NCBI GenBank assembly: GCA_041918175.1
Contig: JAYRWE010000120.1
Span: 6,248-70,247 of the forward strand
Source of the DNA: JABWAN01 sp041918175
GTDB lineage: Bacteria; Zhuqueibacterota; Zhuqueibacteria; Zhuqueibacterales; Zhuqueibacteraceae
Direction of reading: 5' to 3'
DNA length: 64,000 nucleotides
Shown piece after piece: positions 1-8,602 of the stretch. Numbering within the stretch: position 1 is the first letter of the stretch; every line of letters starts with the position of its first letter. A program made the translations under genes and the position numbers. A model generated the notes under the pieces. That model made no database searches. It saw only the letters and a program-made list of their open reading frames with translations, and had not been told where the DNA came from.

Positions 1-1255
1 CGAGCACGGAAGCAATCTCGCCGGTTGATTGCAAGATTCCGTTCAACGCGCCGAAGCCGGGAATCTGCGTGAGGCCGGGATAAAAATTATCGAGCGCAAC
101 TTTTTGCCCGTTATTGAGCGTCACTTCGCCGCGCAGTTGCAAACTGTTTTCGCCCACGGCAAGGCGGCCGGCTTGCAACGTATTCACCAGCACGAAGCGC
201 AAAATGAGCGGCATAAGCGTGCTCAAGGAGCGTTCGTCCGTGAATTGAAATTCGTAACTCGAAACTTTGCCGGCCTCATCGATATACCGCACATGCAGCG
301 GCAACAGCTTGGGCACGTCGCCCAACTCGCCATAAATTCCGGTTGTGCGATCTTGCCGGAGCGCGCCGAGCATGCGCGCGCTCACGCCGATTTTAAATGC
401 GCTCAACTCGCTCGGCACCACGGTCAAAACTTTCGCCAATGCAATCGGCAACTCCACCGGGCCGCTATTGAAAAAGGGATGGCCAAACGCGAGCATCTTG
501 TTGCCTTCGCGATAGGTCACCGTGCCGAGCGCTTCAATATCTGTCGCGCCGGTCACGAGCACCGCGGTGACCGAAGCGCCGGGCACAAAGTCCGCACTCG
601 ATACGTTTTCGTTTTGCGCGGCGCCGCCGCTCATCGCCATGAAGCCCGAAGGCTTAAACAGCTCTTGTGCTTGTGCAAGCAAATCAGATTGCAGGCCGGA
701 AAAGTTGAGCGGAACGAGAAGGGGTTGGAAGGGTTGCGCGGAAAGCGCGCGTTGTTGCAGGAGATTGGTCGGCCTGAAATTTTCCCAAGTTAGTTCGGCG
801 AGGCCGAGGGCCATTTCGAGGAATTTGTTTTCTCCGCTTTCGCGCGTTGCGGCAAGTTCGCTGCTGCGGCTCGCTTCGCGGTCGATAATTTCGAGCATCT
901 CGCGAATCGGCGTCACACCTGCGAGCGGCTCTTTCACAAAAGCGGAGAGCGAATAGGAGAGCGCGCCGGCGAGTTTGCCTTCAAAATAAATCGGGCTGCC
1001 GCTCATGCCCGCGGCCACGCCGGTAAACTCGGGCTTCGGTCCTTTCAAGCGGACGAGTATGAGATTGCGATTCGGATGGAAATTGCGCAACACCTCCACC
1101 ACCTCCACTTGAAACTCTTCGGGCTTGAGGCCGGCAAACACGGTGAGGCCGGTGCCGGTCATGCCGATTTTGATTTGTTCGAGGGGGAAGAAGTTTTGCG
1201 CGAAGAGCGGCGCTGCGAGGAGCAGTACTGCGAGCAATGTATATCGGTGTTTCAT
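1..1255 (-). CDS. Exported SpoIVB-type (S55) peptidase-domain protein, C-terminus beyond the window
   Basis: The reverse strand is open from an ATG at 1255 to the left edge (about 418 codons), so the gene is partial. It starts with a signal peptide (MKHRYTLLAVLLLAAPLFA, probable cut before Gln20), so the protein is exported. Residues 30-100 hold the S55 hallmark GMSGSPIYF (83-91, Ser87 the expected nucleophile) and residues 258-262 hold GHPFF, the likely His motif. In Bacillus SpoIVB the Gly-His motif precedes the GMSGSP serine; here it follows it, the order I recall from S55-like exported proteins of Acidobacteria and related phyla. A weak Shine-Dalgarno (AGAGG) precedes the start. Family assignment is firm; protease activity and substrate are not shown. 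Confidence 0.8.
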   Translation of the reverse strand, partial: MKHRYTLLAVLLLAAPLFAQNFFPLEQIKIGMTGTGLTVFAGLKPEEFQVEVVEVLRNFHPNRNLILVRLKGPKPEFTGVAAGMSGSPIYFEGKLAGALSYSLSAFVKEPLAGVTPIREMLEIIDREASRSSELAATRESGENKFLEMALGLAELTWENFRPTNLLQQRALSAQPFQPLLVPLNFSGLQSDLLAQAQELFKPSGFMAMSGGAAQNENVSSADFVPGASVTAVLVTGATDIEALGTVTYREGNKMLAFGHPFFNSGPVELPIALAKVLTVVPSELSAFKIGVSARMLGALRQDRTTGIYGELGDVPKLLPLHVRYIDEAGKVSSYEFQFTDERSLSTLMPLILRFVLVNTLQAGRLAVGENSLQLRGEVTLNNGQKVALDNFYPGLTQIPGFGALNGILQSTGEIASVL

Positions 1256-1538
1256 TCGCCTCTTTCGTTTTTTAATGGCGGCCAAAGTAAGCCATTCACT
1301 TTCGAATTGCAATGGAAATGTTGGAACACGAAATAACAAAGTCGGCATTTGCAAAAAATCTTAGGACGAAATAAAGAAAACTCCGTAGGCTCGCAGGCAA
1401 AACGCCGTTCGCGTGGCCGCCGAAGAGGTAGTTGGGAAAGAGGGATAAATTGTTGTTGAAAACCGAAAGCGAAATTTCTATTATGAGGAAACGCTTTGAC
1501 GAACCATGCTCGTTATGAACAAGAAGGCGAGGTTTCCC

Positions 1539-1859
1539 ATGACAAAAACTAAAGCACGGACTCGTAGTAAAATCACGGTTCCGGTTGCGAAGACTGTGAT
1601 TACGCGACATGATTTGAAAATAGGCGATATCCTCACAGTCGCAAAGGTTACAAATAACAGTTTGGTGCTCGCGCACGGAAACGGTCGCTCACAAAGCTTG
1701 AAGCAGCAAAGCGGAGCTCATGCCGACGAAGCCAATAAAGATCGCGAAGAGTGGATGCGTTTCGCGCTCGCTGCTTGGGATAGCGGGTTCGCAGAAGGCG
1801 AGCCTGAGTACACCTCTGACATGATCAAAAAGCTGAACCCCGCCTATGAAAGAAGGTAG
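1539..1859 (+). CDS. MazE/AbrB-like antitoxin, partner of the downstream MazF-like toxin
   Basis: A 106-aa protein if started at the ATG at 1539, which has a good Shine-Dalgarno (AAGGCGAGG, 6 nt upstream); in-frame ATGs at 1506 and 1515 would add up to 11 residues but have poorer sites. The basic start and the segment KITVPVAKTVITRHDLKIGD followed by LTVAKVTNNSLVL resemble the swapped-hairpin AbrB/MazE DNA-binding fold. The C-terminal part (DREEWMRFALAAWDSGFAEG onward) is acidic and Trp-rich, as expected for the toxin-neutralising tail. Its last 14 nt overlap the start of the MazF-like gene, so the two are translationally coupled. Antitoxin role is inferred from fold resemblance and position. 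Confidence 0.6.
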   Translation: MTKTKARTRSKITVPVAKTVITRHDLKIGDILTVAKVTNNSLVLAHGNGRSQSLKQQSGAHADEANKDREEWMRFALAAWDSGFAEGEPEYTSDMIKKLNPAYERR

Positions 1860-2211
1860 TGTCGTACTCGCAGTCATCCCGCAAGCAGATGGCGAGTTGA
1901 AACGGCGTCCGGCCCTCGTCTTGCGCGTGTTGCCAGGGTATCATGACCTGCTGATTTGCGGCGTGAGCACGCGCTTATATCAGGAGATCAAAGGATTCGA
2001 TGAAGTCGTCTCCCGTCTCGATGCCGATTTTGCTTCGAGTGGATTGCAAACGGATTCAGTGATTCGACTCGGCCATCTTATAGCACTACCCGAAAACCGC
2101 ATTGAAGGCGAAATCGGCTCAATCTCTTCCAAACGGCACAAACGGTTATTGAAAAACCTCAGCAATTATCTCGCTCCCAAGTCCCAACGTGGCCGAGCTG
2201 CAACCAAATAA
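1846..2211 (+). CDS. MazF/PemK-like mRNA interferase toxin
   Basis: A 121-aa protein with the PemK/MazF layout: an N-terminal strand (GSVVLAVIP), the basic RRPALVLRVLP strand, a central LLICGVSTRL strand and GLQTDSVIRLGHLIALP, where family members carry the 'gL..dSv' segment. Such toxins are small ribosome-independent endoribonucleases that cut mRNA at short motifs. The gene overlaps the upstream antitoxin by 14 nt, the usual antitoxin-toxin order. The canonical active-site Arg/Thr pair cannot be assigned with certainty by eye. The basic C-terminal tail (KSQRGRAATK) may be an extension. Confidence 0.7.
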   Translation: MKEGSVVLAVIPQADGELKRRPALVLRVLPGYHDLLICGVSTRLYQEIKGFDEVVSRLDADFASSGLQTDSVIRLGHLIALPENRIEGEIGSISSKRHKRLLKNLSNYLAPKSQRGRAATK

Positions 2212-2300
2212 ACACAGTGCACATCATCAAATCCCAACAAGAATATCCCAGTGCCAGCAACGCAGCTTGAAGCAACCATTCAGAAACTTCCGCTCCGTTT

Positions 2301-2483
2301 ATGGAAGACGACGGCGAGTGGTTCCGCTTTGAAACGCCGAACAAGCGCGCGATTCGCGTGGCGATTCTGTCCGATCTTGCAACGGAACTCTCCCAACGCG
2401 CGCAGGCGCAAGGCGTTTCGATAGAAACGTTGGTTAATGCGCTTTTGATCGAAAGCACGCGGGAATCAGCAGCCACGAGTTGA
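2301..2483 (+). CDS. Possible small ribbon-helix-helix (CopG-like) protein
   Basis: A 60-aa ORF with an in-frame stop upstream at 2268. Residues 17-52 (IRVAILSDLATELSQRAQAQ, then GVSIETLVNALLIE) look like a short beta strand followed by two helices, the pattern of CopG/Arc ribbon-helix-helix proteins that often serve as antitoxins. There is no clear Shine-Dalgarno and no identifiable toxin next to it; the upstream MazEF-like pair already has its own antitoxin. It may be an orphan antitoxin or a relic. Confidence 0.4.
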   Translation: MEDDGEWFRFETPNKRAIRVAILSDLATELSQRAQAQGVSIETLVNALLIESTRESAATS

Positions 2484-2867
2484 TGAAGGCCTTCTTTGCC
2501 CACGAAAATTCGAATGCAAAAGCAGCAGAGCGTAGCTCTAATGAATGAGACGCAGGTAGTGACAATTGTATGCGGATCGTGCTCGCTACAGGTGGGAAAT
2601 TTACAGACAATGCTCCGAAGTATCCCTGGGATATGAGATCCAACTCCTCCTGCACAAATAAGGATTGTCGAAAAACTTCGCAATCATCATCTCTCCTCTA
2701 AAAACCTTCAGTTCCTTTCATGAAAAGCCGCGCCACATCATAAGCAACACACTGCTCGCAGCTCTCGTGTTTGTCCGGCTCCAACGAACTCCATCTTGCT
2801 TTTCAAAACAAACTTTTTCAGATTATTCGTGTGTGTTGTGCGTTGCATTCAAAACACGGAGGTTTTT
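2484..2867. other. Gap without recognised gene
   Basis: About 380 nt in which I see no convincing coding frame on either strand; short open frames here have no motif or ribosome-binding site worth reporting. It may be decayed sequence next to the toxin-antitoxin genes. Confidence 0.5.
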
Positions 2868-3017
2868 ATGAAAAGCAAACTGCCCGCAGTTGTGGTGTTC
2901 ATCTTCATTCTCATTGTCATTTTCTTTCTCTTCCCGCGCGGGTGCAGTGAGGCGACGCCCGCGACGATGAACGACGCGCCGCAATCGGCAAACATGAAAG
3001 GAGCAGTATGGATTTAG
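2868..3017 (+). CDS. Small single-span membrane protein of unknown function
   Basis: A 49-aa ORF with a strong Shine-Dalgarno (GGAGG, 5 nt before ATG 2868). Residues 5-24 form one hydrophobic span (LPAVVVFIFILIVIFFLFP) after a basic start (MKSK), followed by RGCSEATPA; Cys27 could be seen as lipoprotein-like but no proper lipobox is present. Its last codons overlap the start of the SDR gene at 3008, so it may serve partly as a leader coupled to SDR translation. I do not recognise a family. Confidence 0.45.
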   Translation: MKSKLPAVVVFIFILIVIFFLFPRGCSEATPATMNDAPQSANMKGAVWI

Positions 3018-3784
3018 GCTTGCGCGATAAAGTTGCGATTATCACCGGGAGCAGTCGCGGCTTGGGCAAAGCGATGGCCGTGCAACTCGCAGAGGAAGGT
3101 TGCCGCGTGGTGATTTGCGCGCGACAGGAAGCAGCGCTGCAAGAAACCGCGCGGGAGCTGCAACAACACGGCGCGGAAGTGCTCGCGCTTACGCTGGACA
3201 TCACCAAGCCGGAGCATGCGCTATTGCTCGCGCGCGAGAGCATGGCGCGGTTTGGCCGTATCGATATTTTGATCAACAACGCGGGCGGCAATCGTCGCGG
3301 CGCGTTTGTGGAGCGCACGGATGCCGAGTGGGAAGAAGTGCTCGCGCTGAATTTGACCGCGCATGTGCGCGTGAGCCGCGCCGTGATTCCGCATATGCAA
3401 GCTCAACGCAGCGGCGCGATTATCTTCATTTCTTCCATCTTTGGCAGAGAATCCGGCGGCGAGGGTTTGGCGCTTTATAACACGACGAAGTCCGGCGTGA
3501 TTAGCTTGGCGAAGATCATGGCAGCCGAGTTGGCGCGCGATAATATTCGTGTGAATAGCGTCGCTCCGGGTTCGATTCGTTTTCCGGGCGGGAGTTGGGA
3601 CAAGCGATGTTTGCAAGATCCGCAGGGCATGGCGGAATTTGTGAAGCGCGAGATTCCGCTCGGACGCTTCGGCACCGCGGAAGAAGTGGCGAATGTCGTC
3701 GCCTTTCTCGCTTCCGAACGCGCGAGTTGGGTGAGCGGCGCGTGCATCACGGTCGACGGTTGCCAATCGCGTTCATTGATTTGA
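3008..3784 (+). CDS. Short-chain dehydrogenase/reductase (classical SDR)
   Basis: A 258-aa cytoplasmic NAD(P)-dependent oxidoreductase of usual SDR length. The cofactor motif TGSSRGLG is at 13-20, NNAG at 90-93, the structural Asn at 115, and the catalytic Ser142/143, Tyr157 and Lys161 (YNTTK) are all present. VNSVAPGSI and the C-terminal GACITVDGC are also typical. Arg residues after the second strand (CARQ) suggest NADPH preference. Substrate unknown; FabG-like 3-oxoacyl reductases are the nearest style. Shine-Dalgarno AAAGGAG precedes the start; a MenC-like gene lies 87 nt downstream. Confidence 0.9.
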   Translation: MDLGLRDKVAIITGSSRGLGKAMAVQLAEEGCRVVICARQEAALQETARELQQHGAEVLALTLDITKPEHALLLARESMARFGRIDILINNAGGNRRGAFVERTDAEWEEVLALNLTAHVRVSRAVIPHMQAQRSGAIIFISSIFGRESGGEGLALYNTTKSGVISLAKIMAAELARDNIRVNSVAPGSIRFPGGSWDKRCLQDPQGMAEFVKREIPLGRFGTAEEVANVVAFLASERASWVSGACITVDGCQSRSLI

Positions 3785-3871
3785 GCAAAAGACAAATGCA
3801 AAACCATTTTTGGCAAAACGATTTTTAAAATAGTTTTGCCGGAAATGGTTTTGCTTTATTACGGAGAAAAC

Positions 3872-5002
3872 ATGTTGAAGATTGATCGCCTGACGTTGCG
3901 TGAAATTCGCATGCCTTTGCGCGAACCGTTTGCAATTTCTTCCGGCATGGTGCACGAGCGGCGCATTTGCCTTTTGCAATTGCGTCAAGTTGACGGGCTA
4001 ACGGCGTGGGCCGAATGTGTTGCGGATGAAATGCCGAATTATTCGCCGGAAACCATTGACACGGCGTGGCATGCGATCAAAGAATGGCTCGCGCCGCGCG
4101 TGCTCGGAAAAACTTTTGACGGTCCGCAAGACGTTTTCGCGTTGTTGGAAGAAAACGTGCGCGGGCATCGCATGGCCAAAGCCGCGGTGGAAATGGGCAT
4201 GTGGGAATTGGCAGCACAGCTCGCGGGTGTGCCGCTCGCGCACCTGCTCGGCGGCACACGCACAAGAATCGCGACGGGCATTTCGTTGGGCATTCAAAAA
4301 AATCCCGAAACGTTGGTCGCGAAGGCGCGCGCGGCGCAGGAGCAGGGATATCGCAAAATTAAAATTAAAATCAAGCCGGGCGCGGACGTGGCATATGTGG
4401 CCGCGGTGCGCGAAGCTTTGGGCGAGAGTGCACATTTGATGGCGGATGCGAACAATGCGTATACGTTGAGCGATCTCGCCGTGCTCAAACAACTCGACGC
4501 GTTTCATTTGATCATGATCGAACAGCCGCTAGCGTGGGATGACGTGGTGCAGCATGCGACGCTGCAACGCGAACTGCAAACGCCGATTTGTTTGGATGAA
4601 TCGATTACGGGTTTGGACAAAGCTGAGGATATGGTTGCACTCAAAAGCGGGCGCATCATCAACATCAAGCCGGGGCGCGTGGGTGGTTTTGCCGCTTCGA
4701 AAGCGATACATGATTATTGTATGCAGCAGCAGATTCCGGTATGGTGCGGCGGCATGTTGGAAAGCGGCGTGGGGCGCGCATATAATGTCGCGCTCGCTTC
4801 GTTGCCAAATTTTGTTTTGCCGGGCGATCTCTCGCCGAGCGCGCGTTATTGGGAGCAGGATATTGTCACGCCGGAGTGGACGATGGATGCGCAGGGCATG
4901 GTGCAAGTGCCACGCACGCAGCCGGGCATGGGCGTGGCGGTGAATTTGGATCGGGTGGATAATCTCACGGTGCGCGCGGAGACGTTGGTTGCGCGCGCGT
5001 AA
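3872..5002 (+). CDS. menC: o-Succinylbenzoate synthase / N-acylamino acid racemase family enzyme
   Basis: A 376-aa enolase-superfamily enzyme. The ATG at 3872 is chosen over an in-frame ATG at 3836 because GGAG lies 6 nt upstream and the family N-terminus (LKIDRLTLREIRMPL) begins there. The C-terminal barrel carries the KxK pair (Lys164/166), metal ligands Asp192 (DANNAY), Glu217 (IEQPL) and Asp242 (DESI), the second acid/base Lys266 (INIKPGRVGG), and GGMLESG. These are the residues of MenC2-type o-succinylbenzoate synthases (menaquinone pathway) and of N-succinylamino acid racemases, which cannot be told apart from sequence alone. No other men gene is in the window; the neighbouring SDR may be co-transcribed. 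Confidence 0.85.
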   Translation: MLKIDRLTLREIRMPLREPFAISSGMVHERRICLLQLRQVDGLTAWAECVADEMPNYSPETIDTAWHAIKEWLAPRVLGKTFDGPQDVFALLEENVRGHRMAKAAVEMGMWELAAQLAGVPLAHLLGGTRTRIATGISLGIQKNPETLVAKARAAQEQGYRKIKIKIKPGADVAYVAAVREALGESAHLMADANNAYTLSDLAVLKQLDAFHLIMIEQPLAWDDVVQHATLQRELQTPICLDESITGLDKAEDMVALKSGRIINIKPGRVGGFAASKAIHDYCMQQQIPVWCGGMLESGVGRAYNVALASLPNFVLPGDLSPSARYWEQDIVTPEWTMDAQGMVQVPRTQPGMGVAVNLDRVDNLTVRAETLVARA

Positions 5003-5287
5003 GCAAAACGCGCGACAATGACTTTCGACTGAAGAACTTACCCCGCCGCTAAATCCTTCCTCGCGGCAGGCAAACCGCACTCACGACATAAAAATTTTCA
5101 CACCCGAATCCATACGCACACTCATTTCGTAGAGAAAGGTGTGTCGCCGCCCTTTTCGGCGTTGAATTTTCACTTGGAAGGCAGCAAAAAAATCTCGATC
5201 TTTGCGACGCTTTGGCCAAAGCAATATTGCGAGTGGCCGTATGATACCTGATTCATCTAAACATAAAGCAAGGCTTGTGAGGAAAAT

Positions 5288-5947
5288 ATGAAACGCTATG
5301 TCTCCAACAAAGATGAAACTGTGCGCATGTTTAAGCGCGACTGGATGGAGTTTTTCACGCACATTCCGCCGATTGTTCCCGTTGCCATATATGTTCCGGT
5401 CATCGCTTACTTTCTCTATCGCGCTGCGATAGTGCAGCCGGTCGCGTTCGTGCTCGCGCTCGGCTTGTTTGCGCTCGGCGTGCTCGTGTGGACGTTTACG
5501 GAATATGTACTGCACCGTTTTGCGTTTCATTATCACCCGACTTCAAGGTGGGGCAAGTCGCTGCACTTCATCTTTCATGGCGTACATCATGATTTTCCGC
5601 GGGATTCGAAGCGCTTGGTGATGGCGCCGGTGGTGAGCATTCCCTTGGCGATCATTTTCTACGCGGGCTTTTATTTAATGCTCGGCCCGGCGCAGGTTGC
5701 GCCGTTTTTCGCGGGCTTTATCTTCGGCTATCTGAGCTATGATATGATTCATTACGCCACGCATCATTTCTCGATCAAGGGCCGTTTGGGACTTTGGCTC
5801 AAACATCATCACATGCTGCATCATTATCAAGACGAAGAGAAGCGTTACGGCGTGAGCACGCCCATTTGGGATTACGTGTTTCGCACGATGCCCGACGAGG
5901 AAAAACGTGCGCCCCAATTTGAAACTCATTCCGAAACCGCGGCGTGA
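5288..5947 (+). CDS. Fatty acid hydroxylase / sterol desaturase family membrane protein
   Basis: A 219-aa integral membrane di-iron oxygenase-like protein. Hydrophobic segments lie around 28-45, 50-72, 113-133 and 138-152. The histidine clusters of the family are present: HRFAFH (76-81), HGVHHD (97-102), HYATHH (155-160) and HHHMLHH (173-179). Arrangement and length resemble fatty acid 2-hydroxylase (FA2H/Scs7) without the cytochrome b5 domain. Its stop codon overlaps the GTG start of mlaE (GTGA), so it looks translationally coupled to a phospholipid transport operon; a role in modifying the lipid being moved is an inference. Confidence 0.85.
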   Translation: MKRYVSNKDETVRMFKRDWMEFFTHIPPIVPVAIYVPVIAYFLYRAAIVQPVAFVLALGLFALGVLVWTFTEYVLHRFAFHYHPTSRWGKSLHFIFHGVHHDFPRDSKRLVMAPVVSIPLAIIFYAGFYLMLGPAQVAPFFAGFIFGYLSYDMIHYATHHFSIKGRLGLWLKHHHMLHHYQDEEKRYGVSTPIWDYVFRTMPDEEKRAPQFETHSETAA

Positions 5948-6756
5948 AAGCGAGCCTCATGGGCAATAGACTTTTTGATATTCTCACCACTCCGATGCGT
6001 TTTATCGGAAAGTTCATCTTGAACTTTCTCTATCATGTCGGCAGCTTCGGAAAACTGCTTTACAAAACCGTGCGCGCGCTTGCAGACGTGCGCACGTATG
6101 CCGGTTTGATTGTCGAGCAAATGATGATCATCGGTATTCGCTCGCTGCCGGTTGTGGCCTATATCTCCGTGTTTGCGGGGATGGTCACCGCGTTGCAAGC
6201 CGTCAAACAATTCACGCAGACCGTGCCGCTTTATATCGCGGGCACGGTGGTGGAAAAATCCGTTTTGCAAGAGCTTTCTTCCGTGATCACGGCGTTGGTG
6301 CTCTCGGGCCGTGTGGGCGCGGCGATCGCGGCGGAAATCGGGACGATGAAAGTGACCGAGCAAATCGATGCGCTCGAAGCCATGGCCTTTAGTCCGATCT
6401 CGTATTTGGTTGTGCCGCGCTTGCTCGCAGGTATGGTGATGCTGCCGATGCTCACGGTGTTCTCCGCGGGCATTAGTTTTTGCGCCGGCTGGCTTACAGC
6501 CACAGGCCTTTCCGAATTAACCACAACGGAGTTTTTCAAGGGCGCGAAGATGTTTGTCACGTGGCGCGATTTTGCGCTGCCCATTTCCAAAGCGATTTTG
6601 TTTGGCATGTCAATAACGCTCGTCGCGTGTTATCAAGGTTTCAATGCGGAACAAGGCGCGGAAGGCGTTGGCGCAGCGGCAACGAAAGCCGCGGTAAGCG
6701 CATGTTTGATGATCTTGACGCTTGACTTCGTCATGGCAACCGTGATTTTAGCTTGA
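5944..6756 (+). CDS. mlaE: MlaE-type phospholipid ABC transporter permease
   Basis: A 270-aa inner-membrane permease (265 aa if started at ATG 5959; the GTG at 5944 overlaps the upstream stop by 4 nt). It has the MlaE family hallmarks: long hydrophobic helices, RVGAAIAAEIGTMKVTEQID in the middle (the conserved coupling region) and PRLLAGMVMLPMLTV. It should pair with the MlaF ATPase and MCE protein that follow to move phospholipids between the inner and outer membranes. No MlaB or MlaC is encoded nearby. A 127-nt gap separates it from mlaF. Confidence 0.92.
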   Translation: MKASLMGNRLFDILTTPMRFIGKFILNFLYHVGSFGKLLYKTVRALADVRTYAGLIVEQMMIIGIRSLPVVAYISVFAGMVTALQAVKQFTQTVPLYIAGTVVEKSVLQELSSVITALVLSGRVGAAIAAEIGTMKVTEQIDALEAMAFSPISYLVVPRLLAGMVMLPMLTVFSAGISFCAGWLTATGLSELTTTEFFKGAKMFVTWRDFALPISKAILFGMSITLVACYQGFNAEQGAEGVGAAATKAAVSACLMILTLDFVMATVILA

Positions 6757-6883
6757 TGTGGTCCGCGCATTAATTCAATTGAGATTTTTTTGAGTCGGGC
6801 ACGGAGCACATGCGCGTGCAACTCTAGCCGCGTGTGTTTGATCCGTGTGCGGCACCAGTTTGTTAAGAAAGACCTTTCAATAG

Positions 6884-7642
6884 ATGATCGAATTTAAAAA
6901 CGTTTTCAAAAACTTCGGCGAAGCGCCGGTGCTCGCCGGGTTGAACCTAACCATTGAAGACGGCCTCACCACTGCGATTATCGGCGGCAGCGGTTGCGGC
7001 AAATCGGTGACGCTCAAACATGTCATTGGTTTGCTCAAACCGGATCGCGGCGCAGTCTTCATCGATGGTTTGGAAATCGCAAAGCTTTCGTATCAAGCGC
7101 TCGTGCAAGTGCGAAAGAAAATCGGGATGGTGTTTCAAGGCTCCGCCCTTTTCGATTCAATGACCATCGGCGAAAATATGGCGATGGGGTTGAAGCGACA
7201 TTTTCATTTTACCGAGCGCGAGGTTCGTTCGAAAGTTGCAGAAGCTTTAACCATGGTCGGCCTCGCAGGAGTGGAGCCGAAGTTTCCCTCAGAGTTGAGC
7301 GGCGGCATGAAAAAACGCGCCGCCATTGCGCGCGCCTTGGTGATGAAGCCTGAGGTGCTGCTTTATGATGAGCCAACCACGGGCCTCGACCCACCGCGCG
7401 CGGACTCGATCAATCAATTGATCTTTGATCTCAATCAACAGCTCGGCGTGACTTCCGTGGTGGTGACGCACGATATGCACAGCGTGTATCGTGTCGCCCA
7501 CAAAGTTGCGATGTTGGAAAGCGGCGAGATTCGTTTTTTCGGAACCCCGCAAGAGTTGTCCCGCTGCACCGAGCCGGCAGTGGAAAAATTTCTAGAAAGT
7601 GCGCGCGGTCACGAGTGGCTGGATCGCGACAAAAGCAATTAA
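6884..7642 (+). CDS. mlaF: MlaF-type ABC transporter ATP-binding protein
   Basis: A 252-aa ABC ATPase. Walker A GGSGCGKS at 34-41, Q-loop Gln85 (FQGSALFDS), signature LSGGMKKR at 138-145, Walker B VLLYDEP at 158-164, D-loop GLDP and H-switch His196 (VVTHD). The signature with MKKR and the SALFDSMT stretch are characteristic of MlaF/Ttg2A. It is the only ABC ATPase in the whole window, so it is the only local candidate partner for any permease, but its position next to mlaE and the MCE gene assigns it to lipid transport. The MCE gene starts 15 nt downstream. Confidence 0.93.
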   Translation: MIEFKNVFKNFGEAPVLAGLNLTIEDGLTTAIIGGSGCGKSVTLKHVIGLLKPDRGAVFIDGLEIAKLSYQALVQVRKKIGMVFQGSALFDSMTIGENMAMGLKRHFHFTEREVRSKVAEALTMVGLAGVEPKFPSELSGGMKKRAAIARALVMKPEVLLYDEPTTGLDPPRADSINQLIFDLNQQLGVTSVVVTHDMHSVYRVAHKVAMLESGEIRFFGTPQELSRCTEPAVEKFLESARGHEWLDRDKSN

Positions 7643-7657
7643 GCGGGAGCGTTATAC

Positions 7658-8572
7658 ATGCGACGTTGGACTAATGAAATCATCGTAGGCACCGGCATCA
7701 TGTTGGCAGTCGCCATCGGCATTTATGGCTACGTTTTTCTACGCGATTTGCCGGTGCGACAACAAGGCTATAAAATCACAATTGTGTTTCCAAACGTCAC
7801 GGGACTGCAATCCGGTGACGGCGTCACCGTTTCGGGCTTGAAAGTCGGCCGCATCTTGGCGATGAACTTGACCGAGCGCGGCGTTGAGGTGCGCGTGTGG
7901 ATGAACGGCCAAGTGCCGTTTCCCAAAGATTCGCGCGCCGCAATTCGCAGCATCGGCATGATCGGTGAAAAATATATCGCGCTTATTCCCGGCAAGAGCG
8001 CCGAGCATTTGCAGGAAGACGATACAGTGCTCGGAGTCTATGAAAGCGACCTCGCAGATGCCGGCGGCTCGCTCACGGAGATGATCGATCAAACCAAAGC
8101 GTTGCTTGCCAAAATCAACACGGCAGTGGACACGGTGTTGAGCCATCGTGCGCAAAAAGATTTGGCGGCCACGATCAGCAATACGCAGAGCCTCACGCAG
8201 TATGCGGACGCCAACAAGGAAAGCCTCACGCGCCGCCTGCGCAGCACGTTGACGCAGATGGATTCGCTCACCACGGGCTTGCACGATTTTTGGCAACTGC
8301 GCCGCGCGAGTGTGGATAGCATCACGCAGAATCTATCGACCACGACAGCGCAATTGCCGGCAACCATGGCGAGAGTTGATAGCACTTTAAATGAAACCCG
8401 CAAACTGCTTGCTGCCATCGAGCAGCGCAAGGGCACCGCGGGCAAGGCGCTCTATGACGACGAGCTTTATAACAAGGCCAATCAATCTTTGACGCAGATG
8501 CAAGAATTGCTAGAGGACATGAAGAAGAACCCCTCGAAGTATTTGCAGATTAGCATGATTCACCTGTTCTAG
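7658..8572 (+). CDS. mlaD: MlaD-type MCE-domain protein
   Basis: A 304-aa protein with an N-terminal membrane anchor (about 9-28) and a single MCE domain at about 37-115, including VSGLKVGRI (58-66) and the GEKYIALIPG segment. The remaining C-terminal part is helical/coiled-coil-like with repeated Leu/Thr/Gln patterns and is longer than in E. coli MlaD (about 180 aa in total), closer to plant or actinobacterial single-MCE proteins. It should form the periplasmic hexameric substrate-handling ring of the MlaEF complex. A Shine-Dalgarno GGGAG precedes the start. Confidence 0.9.
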   Translation: MRRWTNEIIVGTGIMLAVAIGIYGYVFLRDLPVRQQGYKITIVFPNVTGLQSGDGVTVSGLKVGRILAMNLTERGVEVRVWMNGQVPFPKDSRAAIRSIGMIGEKYIALIPGKSAEHLQEDDTVLGVYESDLADAGGSLTEMIDQTKALLAKINTAVDTVLSHRAQKDLAATISNTQSLTQYADANKESLTRRLRSTLTQMDSLTTGLHDFWQLRRASVDSITQNLSTTTAQLPATMARVDSTLNETRKLLAAIEQRKGTAGKALYDDELYNKANQSLTQMQELLEDMKKNPSKYLQISMIHLF

Positions 8573-8602
8573 ACCGCTTCACTTTTTTCTATGGGAGGGC
8601 TT

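Noticed and set aside
29..956. Two overlapping plus-strand open frames at the left edge
   Set aside because: The minus strand encodes a well-supported signal-peptide-bearing S55-type protein across the same bases.
6884..7642. MlaF considered as the ATPase for the permease array
   Set aside because: It is embedded between mlaE and the MCE gene and carries MlaF-type signature features; 10 kb and several terminators separate it from the array.
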